Source of the DNA: Terriglobus albidus
Lineage (GTDB): Bacteria > Acidobacteriota > Terriglobia > Terriglobales > Acidobacteriaceae
Length of the DNA: 64,000 nt
Direction: 5' to 3'
Assembly: GCF_025685425.1 (NCBI RefSeq)
Contig: NZ_JAGTAS010000058.1
Span: 806,001-870,000 of the forward strand
This document shows, one piece after another, positions 16,792 through 25,803 of the stretch; position 1 is the first letter of the stretch, and each line of letters starts with the position of its first letter. Under the pieces are notes generated by a model, which did not search any database, was not told the origin of the DNA, and saw nothing but the letters and a program-made list of their open reading frames with translations. A program made the position numbers and the translations under genes.

Positions 16792-16912
16792 GGTTGAATC
16801 GTTCAATTGTTGAATAGTTGAATGGTAGCGACTGCTCTAGCGGAGTGGCTGCGAGATTCGACCTGGCTACGTCTCACTATTCAACGATTCAACCATTCAA
16901 CAATTCAACTAT
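16792..16912. repeat. octamer-armed inverted repeat, copy 2
   Basis: The left arm (16793-16825) is TTGAATCG, TTCAATTG, TTGAATAG, TTGAATGG. The right arm (16878-16912) is TTCAACGA, TTCAACCA, TTCAACAA, TTCAACTA. The arms can pair into one long stem around a 50-bp centre. The design equals copy 1 at 6780-6888, although the centres do not obviously match. Confidence 0.75.
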
Positions 16913-16928
16913 CCTCTAAAATTTCCTC

Positions 16929-17468
16929 ATGGCGACACCCATTAACTGTGAACCACTCAAGTCCCTCGTGCGGACTGTTCCTGATTTCCCTAAGCCCGGC
17001 ATCCTGTTCTACGACATCACCACGCTGCTGAAGGACAAGGCCGGCTTCGCGCAGATGATCGATGCCTTCGCCGCCTATTACATCGACAAGGATGTCGACC
17101 TGGTGCTCGGCATTGAGGCCCGCGGCTTCATCTTCGGACCGGCGCTCGCCTATCGCCTGAACGCCGGTTTCGTACCGGTCCGTAAGCCGCGCAAGCTGCC
17201 TGCCGCCACTGCCAAGGTTACCTACGACCTCGAATACGGCTCCGACTCGCTCGAAATCCATCTGGACGCCGTTCAGCCCGGACAGAAGGTCGTTATTGTC
17301 GATGACCTGCTTGCCACCGGAGGCACTATGGAGGCCACCACCCAGCTCGTCCGCCAGCTTGGCGGCATCGTGGTCGGCCTGGGCTTTGCCGTTGAGCTCG
17401 ACTTCCTCAAAGGCCGCGCCAAGTTCCCGGACTACGACGTTTACTCGCTGCTGCACTACAACGAGTAA
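16929..17468 (+). CDS. apt: adenine phosphoribosyltransferase
   Basis: The enzyme makes AMP from adenine and PRPP in purine salvage. The 179 residues show the type I phosphoribosyltransferase loop [16 protein letters not shown] (about 122-137), an early [15 protein letters not shown] that is characteristic of Apt, and [14 protein letters not shown]. Length is typical. The start is ATG at 16929, immediately after the octamer-armed repeat. Confidence 0.95.
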   Translation: MATPINCEPLKSLVRTVPDFPKPGILFYDITTLLKDKAGFAQMIDAFAAYYIDKDVDLVLGIEARGFIFGPALAYRLNAGFVPVRKPRKLPAATAKVTYDLEYGSDSLEIHLDAVQPGQKVVIVDDLLATGGTMEATTQLVRQLGGIVVGLGFAVELDFLKGRAKFPDYDVYSLLHYNE

Positions 17469-17489
17469 CCGGCTGAATTTCCACTATCC

Positions 17490-17530
17490 CAGGCCTTCCG
17501 TAGAGATTTCTGCGGAAGGCTTGCCTATTT
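17490..17530 (+). terminator. probable terminator after apt
   Basis: GCCTTCCG / CGGAAGGC 8-bp stem with a 12-nt loop. The downstream tract is only weakly T-rich. Confidence 0.5.
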
Positions 17531-17588
17531 CTGCAGATTTGCGCAGAAATGATGCTTCTCCTCACCCGGCTTCGCTAGACTTTTCTTC

Positions 17589-18518
17589 GTGAGCCTGGCC
17601 GCCATTCACGCCCGGATGAACCGCATTCTCGACCGCATCTGCAGCGGTGAGGGCATTCGTCCCACCGAGCTGCCGGGACTACGTACCGTCCGTTGCCATA
17701 AGAACATTCCCCGCAGCTCCGTGCTTTACGAGCCCTCCATGGTGATCATCACCAGTGGCAGCAAGCGAGGGTATGTTGGCAGTCGAAGCTTCCTCTACGA
17801 CACCGAGAACTACCTGGTCCTCGCCGCGCCCCTTCCCTTCGAGTGCGAGACCTTCTGCGAGCCCCATGCACCCATGCGTGGCGTCTCCATCCTGCTCGAC
17901 ATGGCTGTTCTCGCCGACCTGGTCCTCAAACTTCCGCCTGCCCCCGTGCTGTCTGGCACGCAGCCCAGGACCATCGACGCGACGCCTCTGCCGGAGGCGC
18001 TTGCTGAAGCGACGCTGCGCCTTCTGGAAGCCTACGAAAGCCCCAACGACCGCATGATCCTAGGCCCGCAGATCATGCGCGAGATCACGTATCGTGTCCT
18101 CACCGGTCCACGCGGGCAGGTCCTTCGCGATCTACTGGCGATGCAAGGCAACATCAGCCAGGTCTATCGAGCTATGCATCGCATTCATACCGAGTATCAC
18201 CAGCCACTCGATATTCCTACTCTTGCCTGCGATGCCGGCATGAGTCTCTCTGCCTTCCACCACCACTTCAAGAACATGACCTCTACCTCACCGCTGCAGT
18301 ACCTGAAGACAACGCGGCTGCATAAGGCGAGGCTCATGATGATCCAGGAGGGCATCGGCCCGTCGGCCGCCGCAACCCGTGTCGGCTACGAAAGCCCATC
18401 TCAGTTTTCCCGGGAGTTTAAACGACTCTTCGGAGTTTCCCCTGCGGAGGAAGCGCTTCGCCTGCGGTCGAATCTGGGCACGCAGGCGCAACACCCGCTC
18501 CGCGTCGCTATGATCTGA
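17589..18518 (+). CDS. AraC family transcriptional regulator
   Basis: The 309-residue protein starts at GTG 17589. The first about 170 residues form an AraC_N-type cupin (RCHKNIPRSSVLYEPS, then a strand-rich core with FECETFCEPHAPMRGVSI). The C-terminal about 100 residues hold the double HTH, with PTLACDAGMSLSAFHHHFKN for the first and AAATRVGYESPSQFSREFKR for the second. It lies 38 bp before a zinc alcohol dehydrogenase on the same strand. This resembles the E. coli YqhC-YqhD pair, in which an AraC_N regulator senses aldehydes and activates an aldehyde-reducing alcohol dehydrogenase. Control of the neighbour is an inference. Confidence 0.88.
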   Translation: MSLAAIHARMNRILDRICSGEGIRPTELPGLRTVRCHKNIPRSSVLYEPSMVIITSGSKRGYVGSRSFLYDTENYLVLAAPLPFECETFCEPHAPMRGVSILLDMAVLADLVLKLPPAPVLSGTQPRTIDATPLPEALAEATLRLLEAYESPNDRMILGPQIMREITYRVLTGPRGQVLRDLLAMQGNISQVYRAMHRIHTEYHQPLDIPTLACDAGMSLSAFHHHFKNMTSTSPLQYLKTTRLHKARLMMIQEGIGPSAAATRVGYESPSQFSREFKRLFGVSPAEEALRLRSNLGTQAQHPLRVAMI

Positions 18519-18556
18519 TTTCCAACCGAACCACTCGTAAGGAGACAAGAACCATC

Positions 18557-19597
18557 ATGATTGCCACCAAAGGCTACGCTGCGCACAATGCGACCACCGA
18601 CCCGACTCCGTGGAACTTTGAGCATCGCGATCCCGGTCCCAACGATGTCCTGCTCGACATCCTCTTCTGCGGCATCTGCCACTCCGATATCCACCAGGCG
18701 CGCAATGAGTGGGGCAATGCCATGTTTCCCATGGTCCCCGGCCACGAGATCGTCGGCAAGGTTGCAGCAGTCGGCTCGGCCGTCACCAAGTTCAAGGTAG
18801 GCGACTCCGCCGCCATCGGCTGTATGGTCGACTCCTGCCGCACCTGCCCCTCCTGCAAGGCCGGAGAAGAGCAGTACTGCGAGAACTTTGCTACCGTCTT
18901 CACCTATAACTCCAAGGACAAGCAGGGCAACCTCACCTTCGGTGGATACGCCAATCACATCGTCGCCGACGAAGCCTTCGTGCTGAAGGTTCCCGGCAGT
19001 CTCGATCTTGCTGCCGCTGCTCCTCTGCTCTGCGCCGGCATCACCACCTACTCTCCGCTGAAGCACTTCGGGGCCGGCCCCGGCAAGAAGGTTGGCATCA
19101 TCGGCCTCGGCGGCCTCGGCCACATGGGCTTGAAGTTCTCGCATGCCTTTGGAGCGAAGACAGTGCAGTTCACCACTTCCCCCTCCAAGATCGAAGACGC
19201 AAAGAAGCTGGGCGCCGATGAGGTCATCCTGACCAAGGAAGCCGACTGGACCAAGAACCACATCCACAGCTTCGACTTCATCCTGGATTGCGTCGCTGCA
19301 CCGCACGATGTGAACCCGTATCTCAGCCTGCTGAAGCGCGACGGCGTTTATTGCACCGTCGGTGTTCCGGAGACACCTCTCTCCATTCAGGCATTCAGCG
19401 TGCTTGGCCGCAAGCATGTCACCGGTTCCATGATCGGCGGCATCAAGGAGACCCAGGAGATGCTGGACTTCTGCGGGCAGCACAATATCGTTTCTGACAT
19501 CGAGATGACCAGCTTCACCAAGCTCTCAGAGGCCTGGACTCGCGTCGTCAAAGCCGACGTGAAGTATCGCTTCGTGCTCGACTGCAAGGCGCTGTAA
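18557..19597 (+). CDS. zinc-dependent NAD(P) alcohol dehydrogenase (YahK/cinnamyl alcohol dehydrogenase type)
   Basis: The medium-chain dehydrogenase of 346 residues should reduce aldehydes or oxidise primary alcohols. Catalytic zinc ligands are Cys41 (CGICHSD) and His63-Glu64 (GHEIVG). A structural zinc site is made by four cysteines in CRTCPSCKAGEEQYC (about 94-108). The Rossmann motif is GLGGLGHMGLKF (about 180-191). The C-terminal SMIGGIKETQEMLDFC is as in YahK and CAD-like enzymes. It follows an AraC_N regulator; transcription ends at the hairpin at 19617. Confidence 0.9.
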   Translation: MIATKGYAAHNATTDPTPWNFEHRDPGPNDVLLDILFCGICHSDIHQARNEWGNAMFPMVPGHEIVGKVAAVGSAVTKFKVGDSAAIGCMVDSCRTCPSCKAGEEQYCENFATVFTYNSKDKQGNLTFGGYANHIVADEAFVLKVPGSLDLAAAAPLLCAGITTYSPLKHFGAGPGKKVGIIGLGGLGHMGLKFSHAFGAKTVQFTTSPSKIEDAKKLGADEVILTKEADWTKNHIHSFDFILDCVAAPHDVNPYLSLLKRDGVYCTVGVPETPLSIQAFSVLGRKHVTGSMIGGIKETQEMLDFCGQHNIVSDIEMTSFTKLSEAWTRVVKADVKYRFVLDCKAL

Positions 19598-19616
19598 CGC
19601 TCGAAGTACATCCAAC

Positions 19617-19646
19617 AAAGCGGCCCGCCAGAGTGCGGGCCGCTTT
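19617..19646 (+). terminator. intrinsic terminator after the alcohol dehydrogenase gene
   Basis: AAAGCGGCCCGC / GCGGGCCGCTTT stem with a 6-nt loop. Confidence 0.8.
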
Positions 19647-19684
19647 GCATGGTGAAGACCTTGTTATAGGGTACCCATCGCAAA

Positions 19685-19720
19685 AAACAAACGCCCGGCA
19701 TAGTGCCGGGCGTTTGTTTG
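19685..19720. terminator. bidirectional intrinsic terminator
   Basis: A perfect 16-bp stem (AAACAAACGCCCGGCA / its complement) around a TAG loop, with T tracts on both strands. It serves the minus-strand gene ending at 19733. Confidence 0.85.
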
Positions 19721-19732
19721 CAAAACCATCCC

Positions 19733-20428
19733 TTACTTCGAAAGCTTCAGATCGATGACCTCAACTTCGGTATTGTGTGCCGCGCGGATGCCATAGGCTC
19801 CATCGGTCGACTTCAGCTTGCCGGAGGCCATCACATCGGTCTTGTTCGCCGACCAGACCTGCGTACCGTTGATGCTGCAGCTTACGGTGTCTCCTTTGAC
19901 CTGCATGGAGATCTGCTGGACGACTTCAGCGTCCTTCCCCGCCGCCTTGTGAACGGCTTCATTCTCCTGCCCCGTGCGTCCGTTCATCTGGAACGGTCCC
20001 GGCCCCATGCCGCGCACGATGAACTTTCCACTTCCATACGCTGCACAATAGAGGAAGCTCTGGTTCTCCGTTCCCATGTCGTTGGCGCCGATCACAATGC
20101 CGTATGGATGCGGGTGATCGTTCAGGTTCATGTAGTGGGGCTCGCGGAAGGTTGCCGAGACGGTGTAATCGCCTTTGGCCATATCGGACACATTCCAGTA
20201 GGTTGTCGCCGGTCCGGTCGTCACATGCAGATTCTTGCCGTCCATCGCCAGCCGTGAGTTCTCAATCGTCTCGCCGCGCTTTGCGGAGAGATCATCGACC
20301 ACGCCCTTCCATCCGGGCGCGAAGATACCGCCGTGTTCCACCTTCCGGTTGGCATCCTGTGGTGGGCCCTGTGCCACGGCAACGCCGCCGAGCACCATCA
20401 ACATGACTGCAATCTGGGTACACTTCAT
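19733..20428 (-). CDS. secreted DUF1080/LamG-like protein
   Basis: ATG at 20428 with GGAGA 7 bp upstream gives 231 residues and a signal peptide (KCTQIAVMLMVLGGVAVAQ). A longer frame reaching 21340 is rejected because it would run through a mobile element and antisense to mqnC. The mature part is strand-rich: WKGVVDDLSAKRGE, GDYTVSATFREPH, PYGIVIGAND, KDAEVVQQISMQVKGD, and SINGTQVWSANK. This is the jelly-roll pattern of DUF1080/3-keto-disaccharide hydrolase-like and LamG domains, which bind or cut sugars. A catalytic site was not identified, so a lectin-like role is possible. Confidence 0.65.
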   Translation of the reverse strand: MKCTQIAVMLMVLGGVAVAQGPPQDANRKVEHGGIFAPGWKGVVDDLSAKRGETIENSRLAMDGKNLHVTTGPATTYWNVSDMAKGDYTVSATFREPHYMNLNDHPHPYGIVIGANDMGTENQSFLYCAAYGSGKFIVRGMGPGPFQMNGRTGQENEAVHKAAGKDAEVVQQISMQVKGDTVSCSINGTQVWSANKTDVMASGKLKSTDGAYGIRAAHNTEVEVIDLKLSK

Positions 20429-20557
20429 CACGGGTCTCCTTTTTCCGCGGGAAAAGCCTAGCAGGCTCCTGCTGAGACGCGCCAGCGGGCGTTCGGTTAT
20501 CATTCGGCAAAAATCTGGCCTGGCCAAACCTTTCCTTCGTCCCGCCTGCCGCTGCGC

Positions 20558-20673
20558 TAGAGCATTTTCCCGGTCGGTGTAGTCCAGGGGGTTCGCATCT
20601 ATGGGCGTTTTCCGCAATGAAAACGCCGCTGCACTCCTCTCCCGGGATACCCAGCAACAGGGAAAATGCTCTA
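20558..20673. mobile_element. 116-bp palindromic MITE-like element, copy B
   Basis: TA-GAGCATTTTCCCGGT at the left, AACAGGGAAAATGCTC-TA at the right, with the central GGCGTTTTC/GAAAACGCC hairpin perfect. It lies 13 bp before the mqnC start codon, so its right end is the mqnC upstream region. No ORF. Confidence 0.85.
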
Positions 20674-20686
20674 TCGTTAAAGAGAT

Positions 20687-21733
20687 ATGGGAATCACTCG
20701 CGAACAGGCCCTGGACTGCTTCCGCTCGGACGATCTGATCGGTATCGGCATGGAAGCTGACGCCGTACGCCGCAGGCTGCATCCTCACGGCATCGTGAGC
20801 TACATCATCGATCGCAATATCAACTACACCAACTTCTGCACCGAATATTGCACCTTCTGCGCCTTCTACCGGCCCCTGAAGGGCAAGCTCGCCAGCGAGG
20901 GCTACATCCTCGATTTCGAGACTATCTACCAGAAGATCGCCGAAACTGTAGAGATGGGCGGTACCGGTGTGCTGATGCAGGGCGGCATTCACCCCGACCT
21001 GAAGATCGAATGGTTCGAGTCCCTCTTCCGCGGCATCAAAGAGCGCTTTCCCCAGATCTGGCTCCACTGTCTCTCCGCCAGCGAGATTCTGGCCATCGCT
21101 GAATACTCTGAGCTCTCGCTGCGCGACACCATCATGCGCCTGCGCGACGCCGGCCTGCAGTCCATCCCGGGCGGCGGCGCCGAGATTCTCGACGACGAAG
21201 TGCGCCATCGTATCGCCCGGTTGAAGTGCAAGACGGAGGACTGGGTCAGCGTCCACCGTACTGCGCACGAGCTTGGTATGCGTACCACCGCCACCATGAT
21301 GTTCGGTGTCGGCGAGACCTTCGAACAGCGTGTGAATCACTTTGAGGTCGTCCGCCGCCTGCAGGAAGAGACCGGCGGGTTCACCGCCTTCATCCCCTGG
21401 AGCTTCCAGCCGAAGAACACTGCTCTCGGCGGCCGTGGCTGGGACGAAGCCACCTCGGTCGAATACCTGAAGACCCTCGCCATCAGCCGGATGTTCCTGG
21501 ACAACATCGAAAACGTACAGTCGAGCTGGGTCACGCAGGGCTTGAAGGTTCTGCAGATGGGCCTGCGCTTCGGCGGCAATGACGTTGGCTCCGTCATGCT
21601 GGAAGAAAATGTGGTGAAAGCCGCGGGCACGGCCAACTGCACTACCGAAGAGGAACTGCGTCGCATCATCCGCGATGCCGGTTTCCGCCCCGTCCAGCGC
21701 GACACCCTCTACCAGACGATGTTTCTGAACTAA
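20687..21733 (+). CDS. mqnC: cyclic dehypoxanthinyl futalosine synthase
   Basis: This radical SAM enzyme closes the dehypoxanthine futalosine ring in the futalosine route to menaquinone. The CX3CX2C cluster motif is CTEYCTFC (Cys51, 55, 58), preceded by NINYTNF as in MqnC and followed by AFYRPLKGKLASEGY. Further family blocks are GGTGVLMQGGIHPDL and SIPGGGAEIL, and an HxTAHxLGMRTTATMMFG-like segment. Length (348) is normal. AAAGAG is close to the ATG at 20687. The upstream 13 bp join a mobile element, so the promoter must lie in or beyond it. No other mqn gene is present here. Confidence 0.93.
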   Translation: MGITREQALDCFRSDDLIGIGMEADAVRRRLHPHGIVSYIIDRNINYTNFCTEYCTFCAFYRPLKGKLASEGYILDFETIYQKIAETVEMGGTGVLMQGGIHPDLKIEWFESLFRGIKERFPQIWLHCLSASEILAIAEYSELSLRDTIMRLRDAGLQSIPGGGAEILDDEVRHRIARLKCKTEDWVSVHRTAHELGMRTTATMMFGVGETFEQRVNHFEVVRRLQEETGGFTAFIPWSFQPKNTALGGRGWDEATSVEYLKTLAISRMFLDNIENVQSSWVTQGLKVLQMGLRFGGNDVGSVMLEENVVKAAGTANCTTEEELRRIIRDAGFRPVQRDTLYQTMFLN

Positions 21734-21916
21734 TCTGCCGTAGTCGTATTCCGGCTGCGGCCGCTATCCCCGAGAGTCCGTGGAACTGAGGATTCCGGCC
21801 CAACGCTCTTCTTCTCAAGCCAGGGTGCGCGCCAAATCCTAACAATCTCGCTACGGACATCCCTGCATGCCCTCAAGTAAGATGAAAACAATAGTTTTCT
21901 TCGAGTTTCCAGACCC

Positions 21917-23581
21917 TTGATCGCCTATCTCAACCTGATTGCGAGCCTGCTCCTGGCCCCCAAGGGCCTCGGCCACTACGTCCGGTCTCACTACCTGGAC
22001 AACACCTTTCGTCAGTACGGCACCCTGTACCGCTGGAACGCCTTCGATACCTGGCTCCTCGTGCCCTACTTCATCGTCATGGTGATCCTGGCCTTTTATG
22101 GCATCCATCGCTATCAGCTGGTTTATCTCTACTACAAGCACCGCAAGAACGCCGCCAAGTCGAGTGAGCCGCCATCGCGCTTTCCCGAAGGTGAGCTTCC
22201 CTTCGTTACGATCCAGCTCCCGACCTTCAATGAGCAGTACGTTATTGACAGGCTGATCGACGCCTGCTGCAAGCTGGACTACCCCCGCGACCGCTTCGAG
22301 ATCCAGCTCCTGGACGACTCTACCGACGAGACGAAAGAGGTAGCAGAGCAGATCGTCCGACGCTATGCCGAGGGTTTCCCGGGCATGCCGCCGCAGCCCA
22401 TCAGCTTCCATCACCGCGAGAATCGCTATGGCTTCAAGGCCGGTGCGCTCGATGCGGGCCTGAAGAGCGCTAAGGGCGAACTCATTGCGATCTTCGATGC
22501 CGACTTCGTTCCGCCCAGCGACTGGCTGACGAAGGTGATCCATCACTTTGCCGAGCCAAATGTCGGCATGGTGCAGACCCGCTGGACCCACCTGAACCGC
22601 AACTACAGCTTTCTTACCCAGGTGGAAGCCATCCTGCTCGATGGTCACTTCGTTCTGGAGCACGGCGGCCGCCATCGCGCCAACGTCTTCTTCAATTTCA
22701 ACGGCACCGCCGGTATGTGGCGCCGTACCGCCATCGACGAGGCCGGTGGCTGGCAGCACGACACACTCACGGAAGACACCGACCTCAGCTACCGCGCACA
22801 GTTAAAGGGCTGGCATTTCAAGTACCTGCAGGACGTTGAGTGCCCCGCTGAGCTCCCCATCGAGATGACCGCCTTCAAGACCCAGCAGGCGCGCTGGGCC
22901 AAAGGCCTCATTCAGACCGGCAAGAAGATTCTTCCGCGCGTTCTCAAGTCAGACGCCCCCTTCCACACCAAGCTGGAAGCCTGGTATCACCTGACCGCTA
23001 ACATCAGCTATCCGCTGATGATCATCCTGTCGACGCTGCTGATGCCAGCCATGATCATCCGTAGCTGGCAGGGCTACATTCAGATGCTGCTCATCGACTT
23101 CCCTCTGTTCATGGCCAGCACCTTCTCGATCTCCAGCTTTTACCTGGTCAGCCAGAAGGAGCTCTTCCCAAAGACCTGGTATCGTACCTTCCTCTATCTG
23201 CCCTTCCTGATGGCGCTCGGCGTGGGCCTCACGATCACCAACACCAAGGCGGTGATGGAGGCTCTCTTTGGCATGAAGTCGGCCTTTGCCCGCACCCCGA
23301 AGTACCGCGTTCAGAAGAAGGGTGAGAAGAACAAGGCACAGAAATACCGCAAGCGCCTCGGCATCATTCCGTGGATCGAGCTGGCGCTCGGATGCTACTT
23401 CGCCTTCACCGTTTGGTACGCCTTCGAAAGCGAAAACTACTTCACCGTGCCCTTCCTTCTGCTCTTCGTTCTGGGTTACTGGTACACGGGTCTGCTCAGC
23501 CTGCTTCAGGGGCGTTTCGACAGGCTGGTAGCCGGCAGCAGCTCAGAGATACACGAAAAGCCGTATCCAGTGGGCATCTAG
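21917..23581 (+). CDS. family 2 glycosyltransferase, cellulose synthase-like, membrane bound
   Basis: The 554-residue processive-type GT2 enzyme starts at TTG 21917. A hydrophobic helix (about 50-75) precedes the GT-A domain, which has FVTIQLPTFNEQYV, LLDDSTDET, the DxD motif in IFDADFVPP (about 193-201), TEDTDLSYRAQLKGW with the catalytic Asp, and QQARWAKG (about 323-330), the Q/RxxRW motif of polymerising enzymes. Four or five C-terminal helices follow. This matches CslA/glucomannan-synthase-like bacterial proteins. It probably makes a beta-linked glycan; the product and any partner genes are not evident here. Confidence 0.87.
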   Translation: MIAYLNLIASLLLAPKGLGHYVRSHYLDNTFRQYGTLYRWNAFDTWLLVPYFIVMVILAFYGIHRYQLVYLYYKHRKNAAKSSEPPSRFPEGELPFVTIQLPTFNEQYVIDRLIDACCKLDYPRDRFEIQLLDDSTDETKEVAEQIVRRYAEGFPGMPPQPISFHHRENRYGFKAGALDAGLKSAKGELIAIFDADFVPPSDWLTKVIHHFAEPNVGMVQTRWTHLNRNYSFLTQVEAILLDGHFVLEHGGRHRANVFFNFNGTAGMWRRTAIDEAGGWQHDTLTEDTDLSYRAQLKGWHFKYLQDVECPAELPIEMTAFKTQQARWAKGLIQTGKKILPRVLKSDAPFHTKLEAWYHLTANISYPLMIILSTLLMPAMIIRSWQGYIQMLLIDFPLFMASTFSISSFYLVSQKELFPKTWYRTFLYLPFLMALGVGLTITNTKAVMEALFGMKSAFARTPKYRVQKKGEKNKAQKYRKRLGIIPWIELALGCYFAFTVWYAFESENYFTVPFLLLFVLGYWYTGLLSLLQGRFDRLVAGSSSEIHEKPYPVGI

Positions 23582-23665
23582 CAAACACAGGATTTCGCTC
23601 TATAGCTGTTTCGCGCGCGGTGGTGTAACGTGCTCACTGACGCTTCAATCTTCATGGATTTCCCA

Positions 23666-25033
23666 ATGAGACCTATGCGTAAGTTGCATCTTGCCGCTCT
23701 GTGCCTTCTGCTCGCCGCCACCGTCGCTCACGCTCTGGATTCCGTTCCTCAGTCCGAGTACCGTCAGCGCCGTATCGCTCTCGCCGAGAAGCTGAAGGGA
23801 GGCGCGGCTCTCCTCTTCGCGGCCGAAGAACCGCAACTGGATTTCATGCCCTACAGACAGGATGAGGACTTCTATTACCTCTCCGGCTGGAATGAACCAG
23901 GTGCAGCTCTCCTCATCGTCAGCGCAAGTCAGGCTTCGGTCGACCGGCTGGGGACACAGATCCCCGAGCACAGCTATCGCGAGGTCCTCTTTCTGCCGGC
24001 CCGCAACCTCGTGACTGAGAAGTACACCGGCATCAAGATGGACGCCGCAACCAAGGACGTCGCCGAAAAGACCGGCTTCGCCGAGGTCATGCCCATGTCC
24101 TCGCTGCCCCAGGTTCTGGGCAGTTTCCTCGCCGAAGATCGCCGCCGTGCCTCCAGCCTGTTCACGCAGACTGATATGCCTTCCGCTCATGCCGCTGTGG
24201 AGTTCACAGGTGCGACACTCGGCAACTCAGGGCTAGCGGCAAAAGAGATACGCTCGCTGTTGATTCCACAGCGCATGGTCAAGTCTGATGCTGAGATCGA
24301 TCTGCTGCGCAAAGCGGCCGTAGCTTCTGCCGCGGCACAGAAAGCCGGAATGAAAGCGATCAAACCCGGCGTGCGTGAACGCACCATCGCCGGCCTGGAG
24401 ATTGCGAAGATGTTGGATGGCGGATGCGAGCGTCCCTCTTATGCTCCTATTGTCGGCAGCGGCATCAACTCCACGACACTGCACTACTCCTCTAGCGAAG
24501 CCACGATGGAGAAGGGCGATGTCGTCGTCATTGACGCAGCCTGCGAGTATTCCATGTACGCCTCCGATATCACCCGCACCATGCCCATCGGAGGCAGGTT
24601 CACACCGCGACAGCGCGAACTCTACGAGATTGTCCTTGGAGCCCACCGTGCAGCCGCAGCAGCCTTCGTCGCCGGCAAGATGCGCCTTGGCAACATCAAT
24701 CAGCGCGGCCCTGAGGTTACTGACAGCCTCGACAAAATCGCCTATGACTACATCAACACCCACGGCAAGGACCTGCACGGCGAACCTCTTGGCAAATACT
24801 TCCTGCATGGACTGGGTCATCACGTCGGCATCAACGTGCATGATCCCTATGACCCTGCCAAACCGCTCGATAAGGGAAATGTCTTCACAATCGAACCTGG
24901 TATCTACATCCCCGAAGAAAAGATCGGTATTCGCATCGAAGACACCTACTACGTCGATGCAGAGGGCAAACTGGTCGACCTCATTACGAACCTTCCTGTT
25001 GACGCAAATAGCGTGGAAGCAGAAATGCGATAG
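23666..25033 (+). CDS. Xaa-Pro aminopeptidase family (M24B), secreted
   Basis: The start was set at ATG 23666, giving a signal peptide (MRPMRKLHLAALCLLLAA); ATGs at 23654 and 23675 and a GTG at 23630 also fit. The N-terminal domain (about 30-190) is of the creatinase/AMP_N type. The pita-bread catalytic domain has the dimetal ligands: two Asp in DAACEYSMYASDITRT, His in HGLGHHVGI, Glu in TIEPGIYIP, and Glu in RIEDTYYV. The protein should cleave the residue before a proline from peptides, here outside the cytoplasm. It is followed by a small membrane protein gene after 11 bp. Confidence 0.88.
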   Translation: MRPMRKLHLAALCLLLAATVAHALDSVPQSEYRQRRIALAEKLKGGAALLFAAEEPQLDFMPYRQDEDFYYLSGWNEPGAALLIVSASQASVDRLGTQIPEHSYREVLFLPARNLVTEKYTGIKMDAATKDVAEKTGFAEVMPMSSLPQVLGSFLAEDRRRASSLFTQTDMPSAHAAVEFTGATLGNSGLAAKEIRSLLIPQRMVKSDAEIDLLRKAAVASAAAQKAGMKAIKPGVRERTIAGLEIAKMLDGGCERPSYAPIVGSGINSTTLHYSSSEATMEKGDVVVIDAACEYSMYASDITRTMPIGGRFTPRQRELYEIVLGAHRAAAAAFVAGKMRLGNINQRGPEVTDSLDKIAYDYINTHGKDLHGEPLGKYFLHGLGHHVGINVHDPYDPAKPLDKGNVFTIEPGIYIPEEKIGIRIEDTYYVDAEGKLVDLITNLPVDANSVEAEMR

Positions 25034-25044
25034 GATCGAAAACG

Positions 25045-25425
25045 ATGACTAAGTCGATACTTCTTATGGCTGTTGCGGTACTGGCCGGATACCTTGCCGT
25101 TATTCTCGCGTATCTCATCGTCACATTTGTCATCACGTTGCTGATGCCGACTTTCGTGATGCAGAAGGGCCGGTTCACCAGTTCTTATACAACATTGCAT
25201 GCGCTCCTCTGGGCGGTATGCGGCTTCGCTGGTGGATATGTAGCCACAGTGCTGGCTCCGGTCGACAAGAGCTATCAGCCCTACCTGCCTGCGGGAATTC
25301 TGCTTCTGACGGTCAGCTATATCGTCTTCACGAATACAGGACAACTGAATCATTCGAGGGTCGGCCAGACACTGCTCGCAGCCCTCGGCGTCGCCGGCGG
25401 ATCAGCTCTGTGCCTGACTCTCTAA
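25045..25425 (+). CDS. small four-helix membrane protein, unknown function
   Basis: The 126 residues hold about four hydrophobic segments (AVAVLAGYLAVILAYLIVTFVI, LHALLWAVCGFAGGYVATVL, YLPAGILLLTVSYIVF, and TLLAALGVAGGSALCLTL). I recognise no family. It starts 11 bp after the aminopeptidase stop, suggesting co-transcription, with no obvious SD. The stop (25423-25425) lies 9 bp before element copy C. Confidence 0.6.
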   Translation: MTKSILLMAVAVLAGYLAVILAYLIVTFVITLLMPTFVMQKGRFTSSYTTLHALLWAVCGFAGGYVATVLAPVDKSYQPYLPAGILLLTVSYIVFTNTGQLNHSRVGQTLLAALGVAGGSALCLTL

Positions 25426-25434
25426 GCATTGCTC

Positions 25435-25550
25435 TAGAGCATTTTCCCTGTTGCTGGGTAGCCCGAAAGAGGAGTGAAGCGGCGTTTTCATTGCGGGAAA
25501 ACGCCCACAATGCGGAAACCCTACTCTACACCTACAGGGAAAATGCTCTA
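25435..25550. mobile_element. 116-bp palindromic MITE-like element, copy C (reverse orientation)
   Basis: TA-GAGCATTTTCCCTGT left, ACAGGGAAAATGCTC-TA right. Internal sequence is the reverse complement of copies A, B and D, including CGGCGTTTTCATTGCGGG. No ORF. Confidence 0.85.
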
Positions 25551-25785
25551 AGCGCTGAGGCGCTCTATACCAGCCTGGGGCAACGCCCCAGCTATGTGTT
25601 GCCAAAGAGAGTTAAAGGGCTGAATACCCGTTCCATAATTCCGCAGCCTAGCCAAGAAAAAACGATTCGCGCAACGCGCGAATCTCCCACCTATCGCGTC
25701 GCGATGGATGGGGCACCCAGTGTATGGCTTGTTTCGAATTGTTGATGCAGCAGGGGACTCAGCAACTTCAGCTTTGAGGGCCAAA
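25551..25785. repeat. GGGCAACGCCCC-type repeat cluster in a gene-free stretch
   Basis: The stretch between copy C and the terminator at 25804 holds no gene. It carries GGCGCTCTATACCAGCCTGG, GGGCAACGCCCC and AAAGGGCTGAATACCC, shared with the cluster at 41531-41800. It also has a degraded ACGCGCGAATC...GGGGCACCC unit. Confidence 0.6.
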
Positions 25786-25803
25786 AACGGATCCCATTAA
25801 ACC

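Noticed and set aside
19733-21340. A 535-codon minus-strand frame
   Set aside because: Only the part from 20428 downward has a ribosome site and signal peptide. The rest crosses a mobile element and runs antisense to mqnC.
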